Positions 35,693 to 43,638 of a DNA stretch of 64,000 nucleotides are shown here, one piece after another. This DNA is from CBDCVO01 sp965223085. GTDB taxonomy: Bacteria; Pseudomonadota; Gammaproteobacteria; Ga0077536. The position numbers were made by a program, and so were the translations under genes. The stretch spans positions 4,216,001 to 4,280,000 of the forward strand of contig OZ244981.1 of NCBI GenBank assembly GCA_965223085.1, in the 5' to 3' direction. The first letter of the stretch is position 1, and each line of letters begins with the position of its first letter. The notes beneath the pieces are model-generated. The model did not search any database. It had not been told where the DNA came from and saw only the letters and a list, made by a program, of their open reading frames with translations.

Positions 35693-35719
35693 AAATAAAA
35701 AGCCCCGCTGTCCCGGGGC
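35693..35719 (-). terminator. Intrinsic terminator/attenuator between initiator tRNA and rimP
   Basis: On the minus strand a GCCCCG-(GGACAG)-CGGGGC hairpin is followed by TTTTTATTT. It ends 11 bases before the rimP start. It probably separates high tRNA transcription from lower rimP-nusA-infB expression, with read-through. Confidence 0.75.
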
Positions 35720-35732
35720 CTTTCTTATTGCT

Positions 35733-35809
35733 TGGTAGCGGGGGCAGGATTTGAACCTGCGACCTTCGGGTTATGAGCCCGACGAGCTGCCAGACTGCTC
35801 CACCCCGCA
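35733..35809 (-). tRNA. Initiator tRNA-fMet (anticodon CAU)
   Basis: 77 bases including encoded CCA. Initiator hallmarks are present: three consecutive G-C pairs in the anticodon stem (CGGGCTCATAACCCG) and no Watson-Crick pair at 1-72. Here position 1 is U and position 72 is U, whereas Escherichia coli has C1-A72. The D- and T-loops (AGCTCGTCGG; GGTTCAAATCC) are standard. Placement upstream of rimP-nusA-infB matches the metY position in Gammaproteobacteria. Confidence 0.96.
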
Positions 35810-35824
35810 CCAGTTAAGTTTATT

Positions 35825-35853
35825 ATCCTACTGAGAGGGCAGAGAATTATCAA
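35825..35853 (-). promoter_or_regulatory. Candidate promoter for the initiator tRNA
   Basis: TTGATA (35848-35853), 17-base spacer, TAGGAT (35825-35830) on the minus strand, placing a start about 10 bases before the mature tRNA. It overlaps the 3' end of the pentapeptide-repeat gene. Confidence 0.4.
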
Positions 35854-36778
35854 GTGAATCCACCGACTTAGGTCGGCGATACGGCCGACCGCGCTCAGGA
35901 GGCACGCGTCTGTTTGCGCGTGCCCCACAATTCACGCGACCCTCAGGTCGACAACGCCGCCCGTCAACCCAAATCGCGCTGCGCAAAGTTGCGGCGCTAA
36001 AATTCGTGCCTTCGATGCGGGCACCACGTAAATCGGCGAAACTGAAATCCGCCTGCGCAACGTCTGCGTGCGACAAATTGGCACCACGTAGATCGGCCCC
36101 CGTGAACCGCGCTGTACGCAGATCCCCGAGTGACAGATCGGCGCCGCGTAAATCAGCAAATGATAAGTCGCTTGCAAACAGCGTAATGCCGGCCAGGTGG
36201 GCGTTACTTAGCACAGCATTTTTTAGACTGACGTTAGGCAGGCGTTGTCCGCGCCAATTAACGGCGACCAAATGGCAATTGTCGAGGCGGATGTCGGGAA
36301 GCGGTGCACGCGTGCAATCGATCGGCTCACGGAGGGTATTCTGCGTCGTCTCAATGCCTGCAATGACCACCACGCCAAGCGCTATCACCAGGAGCACCGC
36401 TGGCGCGAGCGTCTTTATTGGCCGTGGCCGCAGCCCTCGCCATACTGACATCGCAGCGCGTCGTTTCGCGCTCCGGACCTGTGGTTCGAAGGCGCGGCGG
36501 TCGGGGCGTGTGTCTCCCGCTGCACGGGCGGTCTCACGCCGTTCGACGCGTCGCTCATCATAGCGAGCGCGCGCCTTTGCGCTTGCCGCAGCCATCATCA
36601 AATCCTCGAAACCAGGATAGGATTCTAGGGCAATCGTCGTAACACCATCGGGGCTCAAGCGGGCCGAACGTGGAATGCGGCCGAGCACGATACCACGCTC
36701 GATCTCGGCGCGTGGAAACGGGCCCAGTACCGTCTCGTCGCGATGCACAAACCACCAATGTGCCGCTCTCCTACCCAC
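35828..36778 (-). CDS. GYF_2-like and pentapeptide-repeat membrane protein
   Basis: 316 residues. The N-terminal segment HWWFVHRDETVLGPFPRAEIERGIVLGRI matches a GYF_2 (DUF4339)-like domain that often binds proline-rich or membrane partners. A basic region follows, then one membrane helix (LAPAVLLVIALGVVVIAGI). The C-terminal half is a run of pentapeptide repeats of the A(D/N)LxG type (ADLRGADLSLGDLRTARFTG, ADLRGANLSHADV and similar), which fold as a right-handed beta helix. The function is unknown; pentapeptide proteins can protect gyrase, but the membrane anchor here argues for a different role. It is just upstream of the tRNA. Confidence 0.75.
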   Translation of the reverse strand: MGRRAAHWWFVHRDETVLGPFPRAEIERGIVLGRIPRSARLSPDGVTTIALESYPGFEDLMMAAASAKARARYDERRVERRETARAAGDTRPDRRAFEPQVRSAKRRAAMSVWRGLRPRPIKTLAPAVLLVIALGVVVIAGIETTQNTLREPIDCTRAPLPDIRLDNCHLVAVNWRGQRLPNVSLKNAVLSNAHLAGITLFASDLSFADLRGADLSLGDLRTARFTGADLRGANLSHADVAQADFSFADLRGARIEGTNFSAATLRSAIWVDGRRCRPEGRVNCGARANRRVPPERGRPYRRPKSVDSLDNSLPSQ

Positions 36779-37112
36779 GATTTAACTAACTAGCAAGCAT
36801 CTAGGGAGGGGTGAAGCACAAGCCCAGGCGAGGCTGAGCGAGGCCAGCACCGCGGTAGCGAACCAGCGCGTTGCAAATTGCATTTCCCGATAGGCCACCA
36901 TCAAACGATGAAAAATTCCGTCGCATCAACCAAGGGGCACGAACGCAGTGAGCGCCGCACGCAATATCTGGGCTAGATGCCGCCGCTACACGCGGGATCA
37001 TTAAACTTCCTTCGCACTGCCTTCATCACTGCGGCACGACCTGAGTCGCATTCGCGTCGATCTTAACGGGCGCCGCGGTTCAGTTTTTCGCCTCACCGCC
37101 GCTGACTGCCGC
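36779..37112. other. Non-coding stretch between divergent genes
   Basis: About 334 bases between the pentapeptide-repeat gene and the FliK-like gene, presumably holding both promoters, none convincing by eye. It contains a diverged repeat copy on the minus strand. Confidence 0.45.
36944..36972 (-). repeat. Dispersed repeat, diverged copy B
   Basis: The minus-strand sequence reads CCCAGATATTGCGTGCGGCG followed by CTCACTGCG. It aligns with copy A (26804-26832) over 29 positions with a few mismatches. Confidence 0.45.
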
Positions 37113-38411
37113 ATGGGAGCTGAACTCACCAACATTCAACCCAGTGCGCCGCTTAGCCGCACCGCCGTGCCGACCCCGCAAGCCGTTAGATTATGGTCGG
37201 TCGGACAGCTATTCGAGGCTACCGTTATCGGCCGTACGACCGAGAACTCGATCACACTACGCATCGGCCGCGAAAATTTTTCGGCCGCTACGCGACTCGA
37301 TGTGGCGAACGGCACCCAATTAACCCTGCGGGTGACGAAAACAACACCGCTCCCGACCCTCGAAGTCGTCACGCCGCCCAACAACAAAACGCTGCAAACG
37401 GCAATTGAAAACGGTTTCAAAGCGAACTTGCCGCAGCAATTGCCCTTAAAACACGCATTGCCACCACTGCTGAGCTATGTCAAACAAGCACCTCCTACGC
37501 CAGACACCAAAGCTTTGACTACCGCCGTAAACCGGGTCCTAGAGAAACTTCCCGATCTCGGCACGCTCGCGACGCCCCAGGGTTTGCGGCGCGCGGTGAA
37601 GGATTCCGGCCTTTTTCTCGAAGCACGTCTCGCGGTTCAACCGCAGGCTGCAAAAACTCAGCCAGCCCAGCACGACCTCAAGCATCAACTACAACTACTG
37701 CGGTCCCTGATCGATCGCCACACCACGACACCGGCGGTCAAGCGCGAGCCGCCTGCGCAGACACCAGAATCTTCTCCAGGCACGCGTGAACCACCCCCGC
37801 CACCTACCGCAGATCGCCTCCCCACCCCCGCGCTTACGACCCGGCGCTCGACGTTCACAACGCCGGTAGCGGCACGCGGCACGGAGCTCAGTCCCGGGTC
37901 ACGTGCACCGTCAAACACGAACGAGAGCGCTCCGCTCACGCGTCCCAACGTCGAGCCTAGAGCGCTCACGCAAAACTTGGACGCAGCGGTGGCGAGAATC
38001 GAAACGCAGCAACTCAAAGCCGTCAACGCAGCGCTCGAACAACATACCTACCTCGCCACAGAGATACCGCATCAGCGTGCCGGTACCGTGGACGTCATCG
38101 AGTTATTATTTGAACAAGAGCGGGATGCGGAGACATCTGACCAAAACCCACCGTTTACCGCCACGCTCGAGGTTCCGGTAGCGGAGACGAGTAGTCTGCG
38201 CGCCAAGATCGTTCTCCATGAAGGCTTGATCCACGTCAACCTTTGGTCGGAGGATCAAGCTCTGGTGGAGCACATTGAACGACACAGCAGCGCACTTGAA
38301 ATAGCCTTGGCCGAGGCCGGCCTCAATGTCGGCGAGGTCGGTGTCAAACGTACGCCCAAGCCCGATCCCCACCGCTACGTGCCCAAAAACCTGCTCGAGG
38401 TGAGCGTGTGA
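37113..38411 (+). CDS. FliK C-terminal-domain (hook-length control-like) protein
   Basis: This 432-residue protein with a conserved end begins SVGQLFEATVIGRTTENSITLRIG, an N-terminal strand-rich segment. A Pro/Thr/Arg-rich low-complexity middle follows (about residues 190-290). The C-terminal domain resembles the FliK hook-length control C-domain (INLW-like VNLWSEDQALVEHIERHSSALEIALAEAGLNVGEVGV). FliK interacts with FlhB to switch export specificity. The next gene encodes an FlhB-like C-terminal piece, so the pair parallels the YlqG/YlqH-type orphan pair. No other flagellar genes are here, so the secretion role is unknown. Confidence 0.7.
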   Translation: MGAELTNIQPSAPLSRTAVPTPQAVRLWSVGQLFEATVIGRTTENSITLRIGRENFSAATRLDVANGTQLTLRVTKTTPLPTLEVVTPPNNKTLQTAIENGFKANLPQQLPLKHALPPLLSYVKQAPPTPDTKALTTAVNRVLEKLPDLGTLATPQGLRRAVKDSGLFLEARLAVQPQAAKTQPAQHDLKHQLQLLRSLIDRHTTTPAVKREPPAQTPESSPGTREPPPPPTADRLPTPALTTRRSTFTTPVAARGTELSPGSRAPSNTNESAPLTRPNVEPRALTQNLDAAVARIETQQLKAVNAALEQHTYLATEIPHQRAGTVDVIELLFEQERDAETSDQNPPFTATLEVPVAETSSLRAKIVLHEGLIHVNLWSEDQALVEHIERHSSALEIALAEAGLNVGEVGVKRTPKPDPHRYVPKNLLEVSV

Positions 38412-38674
38412 CCGCCGCGCGCTCGCATCCACAAGCCGTAAGCTTAAAATGGGATGGCAAAGGTGCCCCGAAAGTCACCGCCAAAGGTCACGGTGACGTC
38501 GCGGAACGGATCATTGAGATCGCCAAACAGCATCAGATCCCGTTGAGCGAGGACAAGGCACTCGTAAGCGTGTTGAGCGGCGTCGAACTCGGCACCGAAA
38601 TACCGCCGGAGCTCTATGTCGCGGTCGCCGAAGTGATTGCGTTTGCCTACCGCTTGCGCGGTAAACACCTGTGA
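38408..38674 (+). CDS. FlhB C-terminal-domain-like protein lacking NPTH
   Basis: An 88-residue protein with the FlhB/EscU C-terminal fold: AVSLKWDGKGAPKVTAKGHGDVAERIIEIAKQHQIPLSEDKALVSVLSGVELG and then ELYVAVAEVIAFAYRLRG. Full FlhB proteins self-cleave at NPTH before this segment. Here the protein starts just after that point (HPQAVSLKW) and has no NPTH, so it is a free-standing C-terminal piece. It starts at GTG 38408, overlapping the FliK-like stop (GTGA), implying coupled expression. Confidence 0.85.
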   Translation: MTAARSHPQAVSLKWDGKGAPKVTAKGHGDVAERIIEIAKQHQIPLSEDKALVSVLSGVELGTEIPPELYVAVAEVIAFAYRLRGKHL

Positions 38675-38692
38675 AAATGATGCCCGCCACGG

Positions 38693-39346
38693 TCACGGTT
38701 GCCTTGTGCGTGCCGCGCCGTAACGGGCGGCCTGTTCGCTGGCATAGGCCGCTGCCGCGGCGTCGCCGCGCAGATATTCCACTTCAGCAATAAGCAACCA
38801 ATTCGCGTGCAACAACGCCAAATCACCACGTGAAAACGCGAGCGCTCGTTCAGCCACGGATTTGGCGCGCTCGGCCGCGCCTGCTAGCAACTGGGCGCGC
38901 GCAAGTTCGTGCCAGAGCATGGGATCCTGCGGCGCGATTCGAATGCCGCGCTCCAATGTCGCGATGGCGCTCACGTGGCGCTCGGCAACCAACTGCCGGC
39001 GCGCCTGGCGCACAAGTTCGAGCACCGCAGCGCTCGCTTGGTAGGGTTTTTCAGTGCTACTGCGATCGCCTGGCAACGGTGTCACGGTCATGCCCACTTC
39101 GGGCAGGGGGATCGGTGCTGCGTGGCTTGGATTGGGTGCTGCCATAACGCGGGCACCGGACGGTTCGACGTTTACCTTAGCGAGCGCCGGCCGCGCACCA
39201 TTGTCGACCCCCGGCTGCTCTTGCGCTTTGGCTTGGGCGCCCGACCCGTCTAGCTCGCGCCCTTCCACAGGCGCAGGTTTTGGTCGCGACGCACACCCCA
39301 CCGCGATCACGCACAGAATCACAGCAATCCCGTATTTCATTTTCAT
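38693..39346 (-). CDS. TPR-containing lipoprotein
   Basis: About 217 residues. A signal peptide ends in the lipobox IAVGC (Cys18). A Pro/Ala-rich linker follows, then a helical region with tetratricopeptide-like repeats (RHVSAIATLERGIRIAPQDPMLWHELARAQLLAGAAERAKSVAERAL). It may act with the neighbouring bifunctional PBP1b, which starts five bases away upstream on the same strand; LpoB-like partners are known but sequence similarity is not seen, so this is inference. A start at 39388 would overlap mrcB, and the family-like lipoprotein start at 39346 is preferred. Confidence 0.7.
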   Translation of the reverse strand: MKMKYGIAVILCVIAVGCASRPKPAPVEGRELDGSGAQAKAQEQPGVDNGARPALAKVNVEPSGARVMAAPNPSHAAPIPLPEVGMTVTPLPGDRSSTEKPYQASAAVLELVRQARRQLVAERHVSAIATLERGIRIAPQDPMLWHELARAQLLAGAAERAKSVAERALAFSRGDLALLHANWLLIAEVEYLRGDAAAAAYASEQAARYGAARTRQP

Positions 39347-39350
39347 CCGT

Positions 39351-41678
39351 TCAGTGTAAGCGACTCGGCCACAGAATACCGCTGTCACCTTCAGCCTCGC
39401 AGGCAGCTACTTTAGCGCGCAAACTGCCGGCGCTGAGCGGCACCCGCAGGGCGTCACTGCAATCGGCTGGCAGCCGCGCTGTGCCGTCGCGCGTGACCCA
39501 GTCCCAAGCAATATCGGACGGCGGCCGCATATCCAGCGGTGAGACGCCGATAGCCGCCATCAGTTCTGCCCAAACTCGCAGGGCGCCAGAGGCACCGGTC
39601 AAATCGACCGGCGCATTATCGTCTCGACCTAACCAAATAAGCGCAAGATACTCACCGCTAAATCCCGCATACCAACTATCACGGGCATCATCCGAGGTAC
39701 CGGTCTTGCCACCCAAAGGGAGGGCATGGGGAAATTTAGCCGCAACGCCGCGTGCCGTTCCTTTGCTCACCGCCTGAGTCAGCAAGTATTTCACCAAGTA
39801 AGCTGGGCCTGCGGCGACGATGCGCTCGACCTCGATGGGGTAGCGTTTAAGCGGTTCGTGCTCGGCGTTAACGACCGCCCGCACCGCGCGCAGTGGTACG
39901 CGAAAACCATCGTTGGCGATCACTTGATAATACTGCGTCAATTCATAGGGCGACATTTCGATCGCGCCCAACAACAAAGACGGATATTCCCTTATGTCGC
40001 GTGGATACCCGAATTTGCGCAACTGCTCTGCAACTGCGGCGACGCCAACTCGAGATCCCAGATCGATCGTGGCGAGATTCAGAGAGCGTGCAAACGCCTC
40101 TTCCAATGCGACCATACCATAGGCCTTGCCGTCGAAGTTGCGTGGTCGCCAAATACTGCCATCGGGTTGCGTGTATTCTTGCGGCCGGTCCACGAGCAGG
40201 GTACGCACATTGTAGTTCTCCGCTTGGGCTATGGCGGTTAGATAGACGAACGGTTTTACAAGCGATCCGATTTGACGCCGCGCATCTAACGCGCGATTAA
40301 AGCCGGCTTGCGTATGCGAACGATCACCCACGAGGGCTCGCACTTCGGCGGTGCGAACATCGGTAACCACCACGGCCCCTTGAATTTGCGTGCGGGCCGG
40401 GTTAGCCGGACCGCCGAGCCCGGCGGCCACGTCTTGCAAAGATTTCTCGGCCGCGCGTTGTACCGCCGGATCGAGCGTCGTGAAGATTTGCAGGCCCGCG
40501 GTTTGCAAATCAGCCTGCGCATAATCGCGCACCAGCTGGCGACGTACGAGCTGTAAAAAGCCGTGAAAACGGGTACCACTGCGAACCCGCGCCAGGGTCA
40601 CCCCGAGCGGCGCGTGAGCATAAGCAGAGAATTGTTGTTCGCTGATCATGCCCAGTTCATGAATAGACTGAAGTACCACGTTGCGCCGCTCCAGCGCGCG
40701 CGCCTCATTGCCCCGCGGGTTGTACAGTGTCGGCCCTTTGACCATACCGACGAGCATCGCCTGCTCGTCTAATGACAATTCGCGCATTGGCTTGGAGAAA
40801 TAGTATTGGGCCGCCAAACCAAAACCATGAATTGCGCGATTACCTTCCTGGCCCAAAAAGACTTCGTTACAGTAGGTCTCGAGGATCTCTTCTTTGGAGT
40901 AGCGTCGCTCGAGCGACACCGCCATTAACGCCTCGTTGAACTTACGCGACCAAGTACGGCTATTCGTCAGATAGAGGTTTTTGACGAGTTGCTGAGTGAG
41001 TGTACTACCACCCTGGGTGATCGTACCGGCACGCAGATTTGCAACGGCAGCACGTAGAATCCCGATAATATCGACACCGAAATGCGCAAAGAAACGGCGA
41101 TCCTCGACGGCGACTAAAGTCGCGATAAATTCTGGTGACAATTCACCGTAATCTACCAATATGCGGTCTTCGAATTCGCGCGGATGTAATTGACCAATTT
41201 CCAACGGCTCCAAACGCGCCAAGGCGATGCCCTCTTCGCTGACGACGTTGCGCAAACTGTCAATCTTGCCGCCCCGAAAAGTAACATCAATCGGCCGAGC
41301 GGGTTCGGCCCCATCCCAAAAAGGAAATCCGCGAATATTTACCCGCAATCCGTTGCGACTGCGCGCGAATTGACCGCGTGCGGTTACTTCCGCCACCTCA
41401 CGGTAACCGAGTTCACGCAACAACCCCGCGACCTCAGCAAGCCGGCTCTTACGGCCGACGTAAAGCTCGATCGGTGCGGCGTATACGCGCGCCGGGAGAT
41501 CCCATTGTCGGGCCTCAAACGCGGCGACGACACGATGATCCAGCCACAACCAATAGGCACAACCAGCAACGAGGCACCATAGCGACATATGGCGCGCAAA
41601 AAAGCACACCGTCGCGCGCCACGGTGGTCGACCATCGTGACGGTGCGCGGCAGTCCGTCGGGAAGGTTGTTTGACCAT
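39351..41678 (-). CDS. mrcB: Bifunctional penicillin-binding protein 1b
   Basis: A 775-residue peptidoglycan glycosyltransferase/transpeptidase anchored in the inner membrane (SLWCLVAGCAYWLWL). Order: short cytoplasmic tail, helix, a UB2H domain (LPARVYAAPIELYVGRKSRL), GT51 (VEDRRFFAHFGVDIIG, QGGSTLTQQLVKN), and transpeptidase (SxxK as GSLVKPF; SLN; KTGTS). The C-terminal stretch beyond KTGTS is moderately short. The UB2H identifies PBP1b and predicts a lipoprotein activator, perhaps the TPR lipoprotein encoded immediately downstream. Confidence 0.95.
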   Translation of the reverse strand: MVKQPSRRTAAHRHDGRPPWRATVCFFARHMSLWCLVAGCAYWLWLDHRVVAAFEARQWDLPARVYAAPIELYVGRKSRLAEVAGLLRELGYREVAEVTARGQFARSRNGLRVNIRGFPFWDGAEPARPIDVTFRGGKIDSLRNVVSEEGIALARLEPLEIGQLHPREFEDRILVDYGELSPEFIATLVAVEDRRFFAHFGVDIIGILRAAVANLRAGTITQGGSTLTQQLVKNLYLTNSRTWSRKFNEALMAVSLERRYSKEEILETYCNEVFLGQEGNRAIHGFGLAAQYYFSKPMRELSLDEQAMLVGMVKGPTLYNPRGNEARALERRNVVLQSIHELGMISEQQFSAYAHAPLGVTLARVRSGTRFHGFLQLVRRQLVRDYAQADLQTAGLQIFTTLDPAVQRAAEKSLQDVAAGLGGPANPARTQIQGAVVVTDVRTAEVRALVGDRSHTQAGFNRALDARRQIGSLVKPFVYLTAIAQAENYNVRTLLVDRPQEYTQPDGSIWRPRNFDGKAYGMVALEEAFARSLNLATIDLGSRVGVAAVAEQLRKFGYPRDIREYPSLLLGAIEMSPYELTQYYQVIANDGFRVPLRAVRAVVNAEHEPLKRYPIEVERIVAAGPAYLVKYLLTQAVSKGTARGVAAKFPHALPLGGKTGTSDDARDSWYAGFSGEYLALIWLGRDDNAPVDLTGASGALRVWAELMAAIGVSPLDMRPPSDIAWDWVTRDGTARLPADCSDALRVPLSAGSLRAKVAACEAEGDSGILWPSRLH

Positions 41679-42027
41679 AACGGCCAGACACTATAATCCT
41701 AGAATCCTCAGTCGCACGGCATTCAAGCAGCGTCTCGCGGGCTGTCCGACAAGGCATCGCGAGACGGAATAGTCGACCTATGCCAACGAGTTATAACGCC
41801 GCCAGGCACTGCGCCAGACGGGCTCCAGCGGTCGTCGCGGCGTTCACACCCGATGCGTGAAACTGAGAGGCTCGTTATCATCGGTACACCAATAAGCTGT
41901 AGCTCGCTCCCAGCGAGCAACTGAGGATTCTAGGATAACGCTTAGTAAATGATAGCGTGAAGAGCGTGTGCGCTAGCGTCGCGATCTGAGTGCTCCTAGC
42001 GCTGAATGGAAGCTTGAACTATGAAAG
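41679..42027. other. Non-coding stretch between mrcB and the histone-like gene
   Basis: About 349 bases. Nothing recognised. A short segment near 41745-41760 (GGCTGTCCGACAAGGC) resembles CTGTCGGACTTAGGC near 14687, which could be chance or repeat DNA. Confidence 0.4.
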
Positions 42028-42078
42028 AACTCGCGGTGCCAAACGTTACCTGAACGATATCATTCGGCGCCGCGAGTT
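42028..42078 (-). terminator. Long-stem inverted repeat downstream of the histone-like gene
   Basis: Perfect 9-base arms AACTCGCGG (42028-42036) and CCGCGAGTT (42070-42078) enclose an inner near-palindrome GAACGATATCATTC (42052-42065). On the minus strand it lies 18 bases after the stop of the lysine-rich gene and is followed by TTCTTTCAT-like bases. It is a plausible terminator or 3' stability element; no strong U-run. Confidence 0.45.
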
Positions 42079-42096
42079 TGAGCTTAGGCGAGCAAC

Positions 42097-42324
42097 CTAT
42101 TTCTTTTTGGCTGCCCGTCGCGTTGCTTTTTTCTTAGCCTTTTTTCTTGTCGCCTTCTTTTTACCTGCGCGTTTCTTAGTAGCCTTTTTACGCGTTGCTT
42201 TCTTACGCGTTACTTTCTTTTGGCCGGCCTTCTTTTTAGCACTCCGCCGCGCAGACGCTTTCTTCGCGGATGTTTTCTTACTGGTCGCCTTTTTCCTAGA
42301 AGCCTTCTTTCTTGCTGTCGCCAT
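42097..42324 (-). CDS. Lysine-rich histone H1-like DNA-binding protein
   Basis: 75 residues, about half Lys and most of the rest Ala, Arg and Thr, with KKAT/RKKA-type repeats (ATRKKATRKKATKK). Such proteins resemble the C-terminal tails of histone H1 and bacterial AlgP/Hc-like proteins that compact DNA or affect regulation; no fold is expected. An ATG at 42342 lies before, but GGGGGAT precedes ATG 42324, which is preferred. The upstream region has a clear promoter with a palindrome (separate entries). Confidence 0.8.
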   Translation of the reverse strand: MATARKKASRKKATSKKTSAKKASARRSAKKKAGQKKVTRKKATRKKATKKRAGKKKATRKKAKKKATRRAAKKK

Positions 42325-42382
42325 GTGACGATCCCCCTTCAACTAGATAGATTGAACAAAAAAATACAACACCACATTTGCT

Positions 42383-42419
42383 TATATACATCACTGCATT
42401 TGCAGTGTAAACAATTATA
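42383..42419 (-). promoter_or_regulatory. Promoter region of the histone-like gene
   Basis: On the minus strand TTTACA (42406-42411), 17-base spacer, TATATA (42383-42388). A second TATAAT (42414-42419) lies upstream, possibly of another promoter. The region is AT-rich. Confidence 0.5.
42392..42407. promoter_or_regulatory. Perfect palindrome in the spacer of that promoter
   Basis: CACTGCATTTGCAGTG: 7-base arms and 2-base centre, lying between -35 and -10. A repressor binding there would block RNA polymerase. The regulator is unknown. Confidence 0.5.
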
Positions 42420-42519
42420 GCGTAAAAAATTTATGTTACTTAAATTTCGTGTCTCTCAAATACAACATCTATCCAGGCCACGGCGGTCGTGATCCGATGT
42501 CAACGCGAGAATCACCATG

Positions 42520-43173
42520 TCATTCGTTGTTGAGAGCGGCAAAGATATGATCACGTATCGATTCCACTGATCCTTCCCCATCGACATGGATGAAACGCAG
42601 GTCTGAGCATTTCTGCGCGGCATTCTTGTAATAAACGACCAACGGCTCGGTTTGACTGTGATAAACACGGAGACGTTCTCGCACCGTTTCTTCCCGATCG
42701 TCGTCACGTTGCACCAAATCTTCACCGCTTAGATCGTCTTTGCCGTCCTCTTGTGGCGGATTAAATATGATGTGATATGTACGACCAGAGCCTGGATGCA
42801 CACGTCGACCCGATAAACGACGCACGATTTCCTCGTCATCTACCGCTATTTCCACGACAGCATCCAGTCTCACGCCGATTTCGTGCAAGCCGTCTGCTTG
42901 TGGAATCGTTCGTGGGAAACCATCGAACAGATACCCATCATTGCAGTCTGGTTCCTTAAGACGGTCCTCAATCAAGCCCAGAATAATCTCGTCGGAGACC
43001 AAACCTCCACTGTCCATAACCTTTTTTGCGGCCCTACCGAGCGATGTGTTCGCAGCGACAGCGGCACGCAACATATCGCCAGTCGATATTTTCGGGATCC
43101 CAAACCGTCGGCACAGGAATTCCGCTTGCGTACCTTTGCCGGCGCCGGGCCCGCCCAATAAAATAAGCTTCAT
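42520..43173 (-). CDS. adk: Adenylate kinase
   Basis: A 217-residue enzyme converting AMP and ATP to two ADP. It has GGPGAGKGTQ, the AMP-binding segment STGDMLRAAVAANT, YLFDGFPRTIPQA, and a long LID (GRRVHPGSGRTYHIIFNPP) without zinc cysteines, as in gammaproteobacterial Adk. Length is normal. It is divergent from the Mth938-like gene. Confidence 0.97.
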   Translation of the reverse strand: MKLILLGGPGAGKGTQAEFLCRRFGIPKISTGDMLRAAVAANTSLGRAAKKVMDSGGLVSDEIILGLIEDRLKEPDCNDGYLFDGFPRTIPQADGLHEIGVRLDAVVEIAVDDEEIVRRLSGRRVHPGSGRTYHIIFNPPQEDGKDDLSGEDLVQRDDDREETVRERLRVYHSQTEPLVVYYKNAAQKCSDLRFIHVDGEGSVESIRDHIFAALNNE

Positions 43174-43226
43174 ATTGATACCTCAACGGTTACGAAACTG
43201 CATGGTCAGAAAATAACCACACGACA

Positions 43227-43604
43227 ATGAAGTTTGAAATCGCCGCACCAAATAGTCGATTACAGATTAACGCCTATGGACCGGACGGGATTCAGATTGG
43301 CTCACGGCTCATCGCAACTCCGTTCATTATTCACGCCGACGCGGTGTACGAAGATCTGCTCCCAACACATCTCGAACAGCTGACGCTCGCGCACGTCGAA
43401 TCGTGGGCACGCCTCGATATCGACATCTTCATCATTGGCACGGGTAGCAAACAAGTTTTTCTCGACCAGCTCTGCATCACGAGGCTGCACGCTCAAAAAA
43501 TCGGTTGTGAAGTCATGGATACGGCTGCCGCCTGTCGCTGCTACAACGTGCTAACTTCTGAGGAACGTGCGGTTGCTGCGGCACTATTCCCGCTACGAAG
43601 TTGA
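43227..43604 (+). CDS. Mth938-like domain protein (DUF498)
   Basis: A 125-residue protein of the Mth938/NDUFAF3-like family: INAYGPDGIQIGSRLIATPFIIHADAVYEDL, DIDIFIIGTGSKQVFLDQ and IGCEVMDTAAACRCYNVLTSEERAVAAALFPL. Eukaryotic NDUFAF3 assists complex I assembly; the bacterial role is unclear. It is divergent from adk and convergent with rpoS. Confidence 0.85.
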   Translation: MKFEIAAPNSRLQINAYGPDGIQIGSRLIATPFIIHADAVYEDLLPTHLEQLTLAHVESWARLDIDIFIIGTGSKQVFLDQLCITRLHAQKIGCEVMDTAAACRCYNVLTSEERAVAAALFPLRS

Positions 43605-43638
43605 TAAATCCGTCATGCGCGGGCGTAGACCACTGTGA

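Noticed and set aside
35682..35810. Extension of rimP upstream through the tRNA
   Set aside because: Those bases form the initiator tRNA and a terminator hairpin.
41990..42328. Plus-strand open frame rich in Phe, Leu and Ala
   Set aside because: It is the antisense of the lysine-rich histone-like gene; Lys codons read backward give Phe and Leu. The minus strand has promoter and ribosome-binding site.
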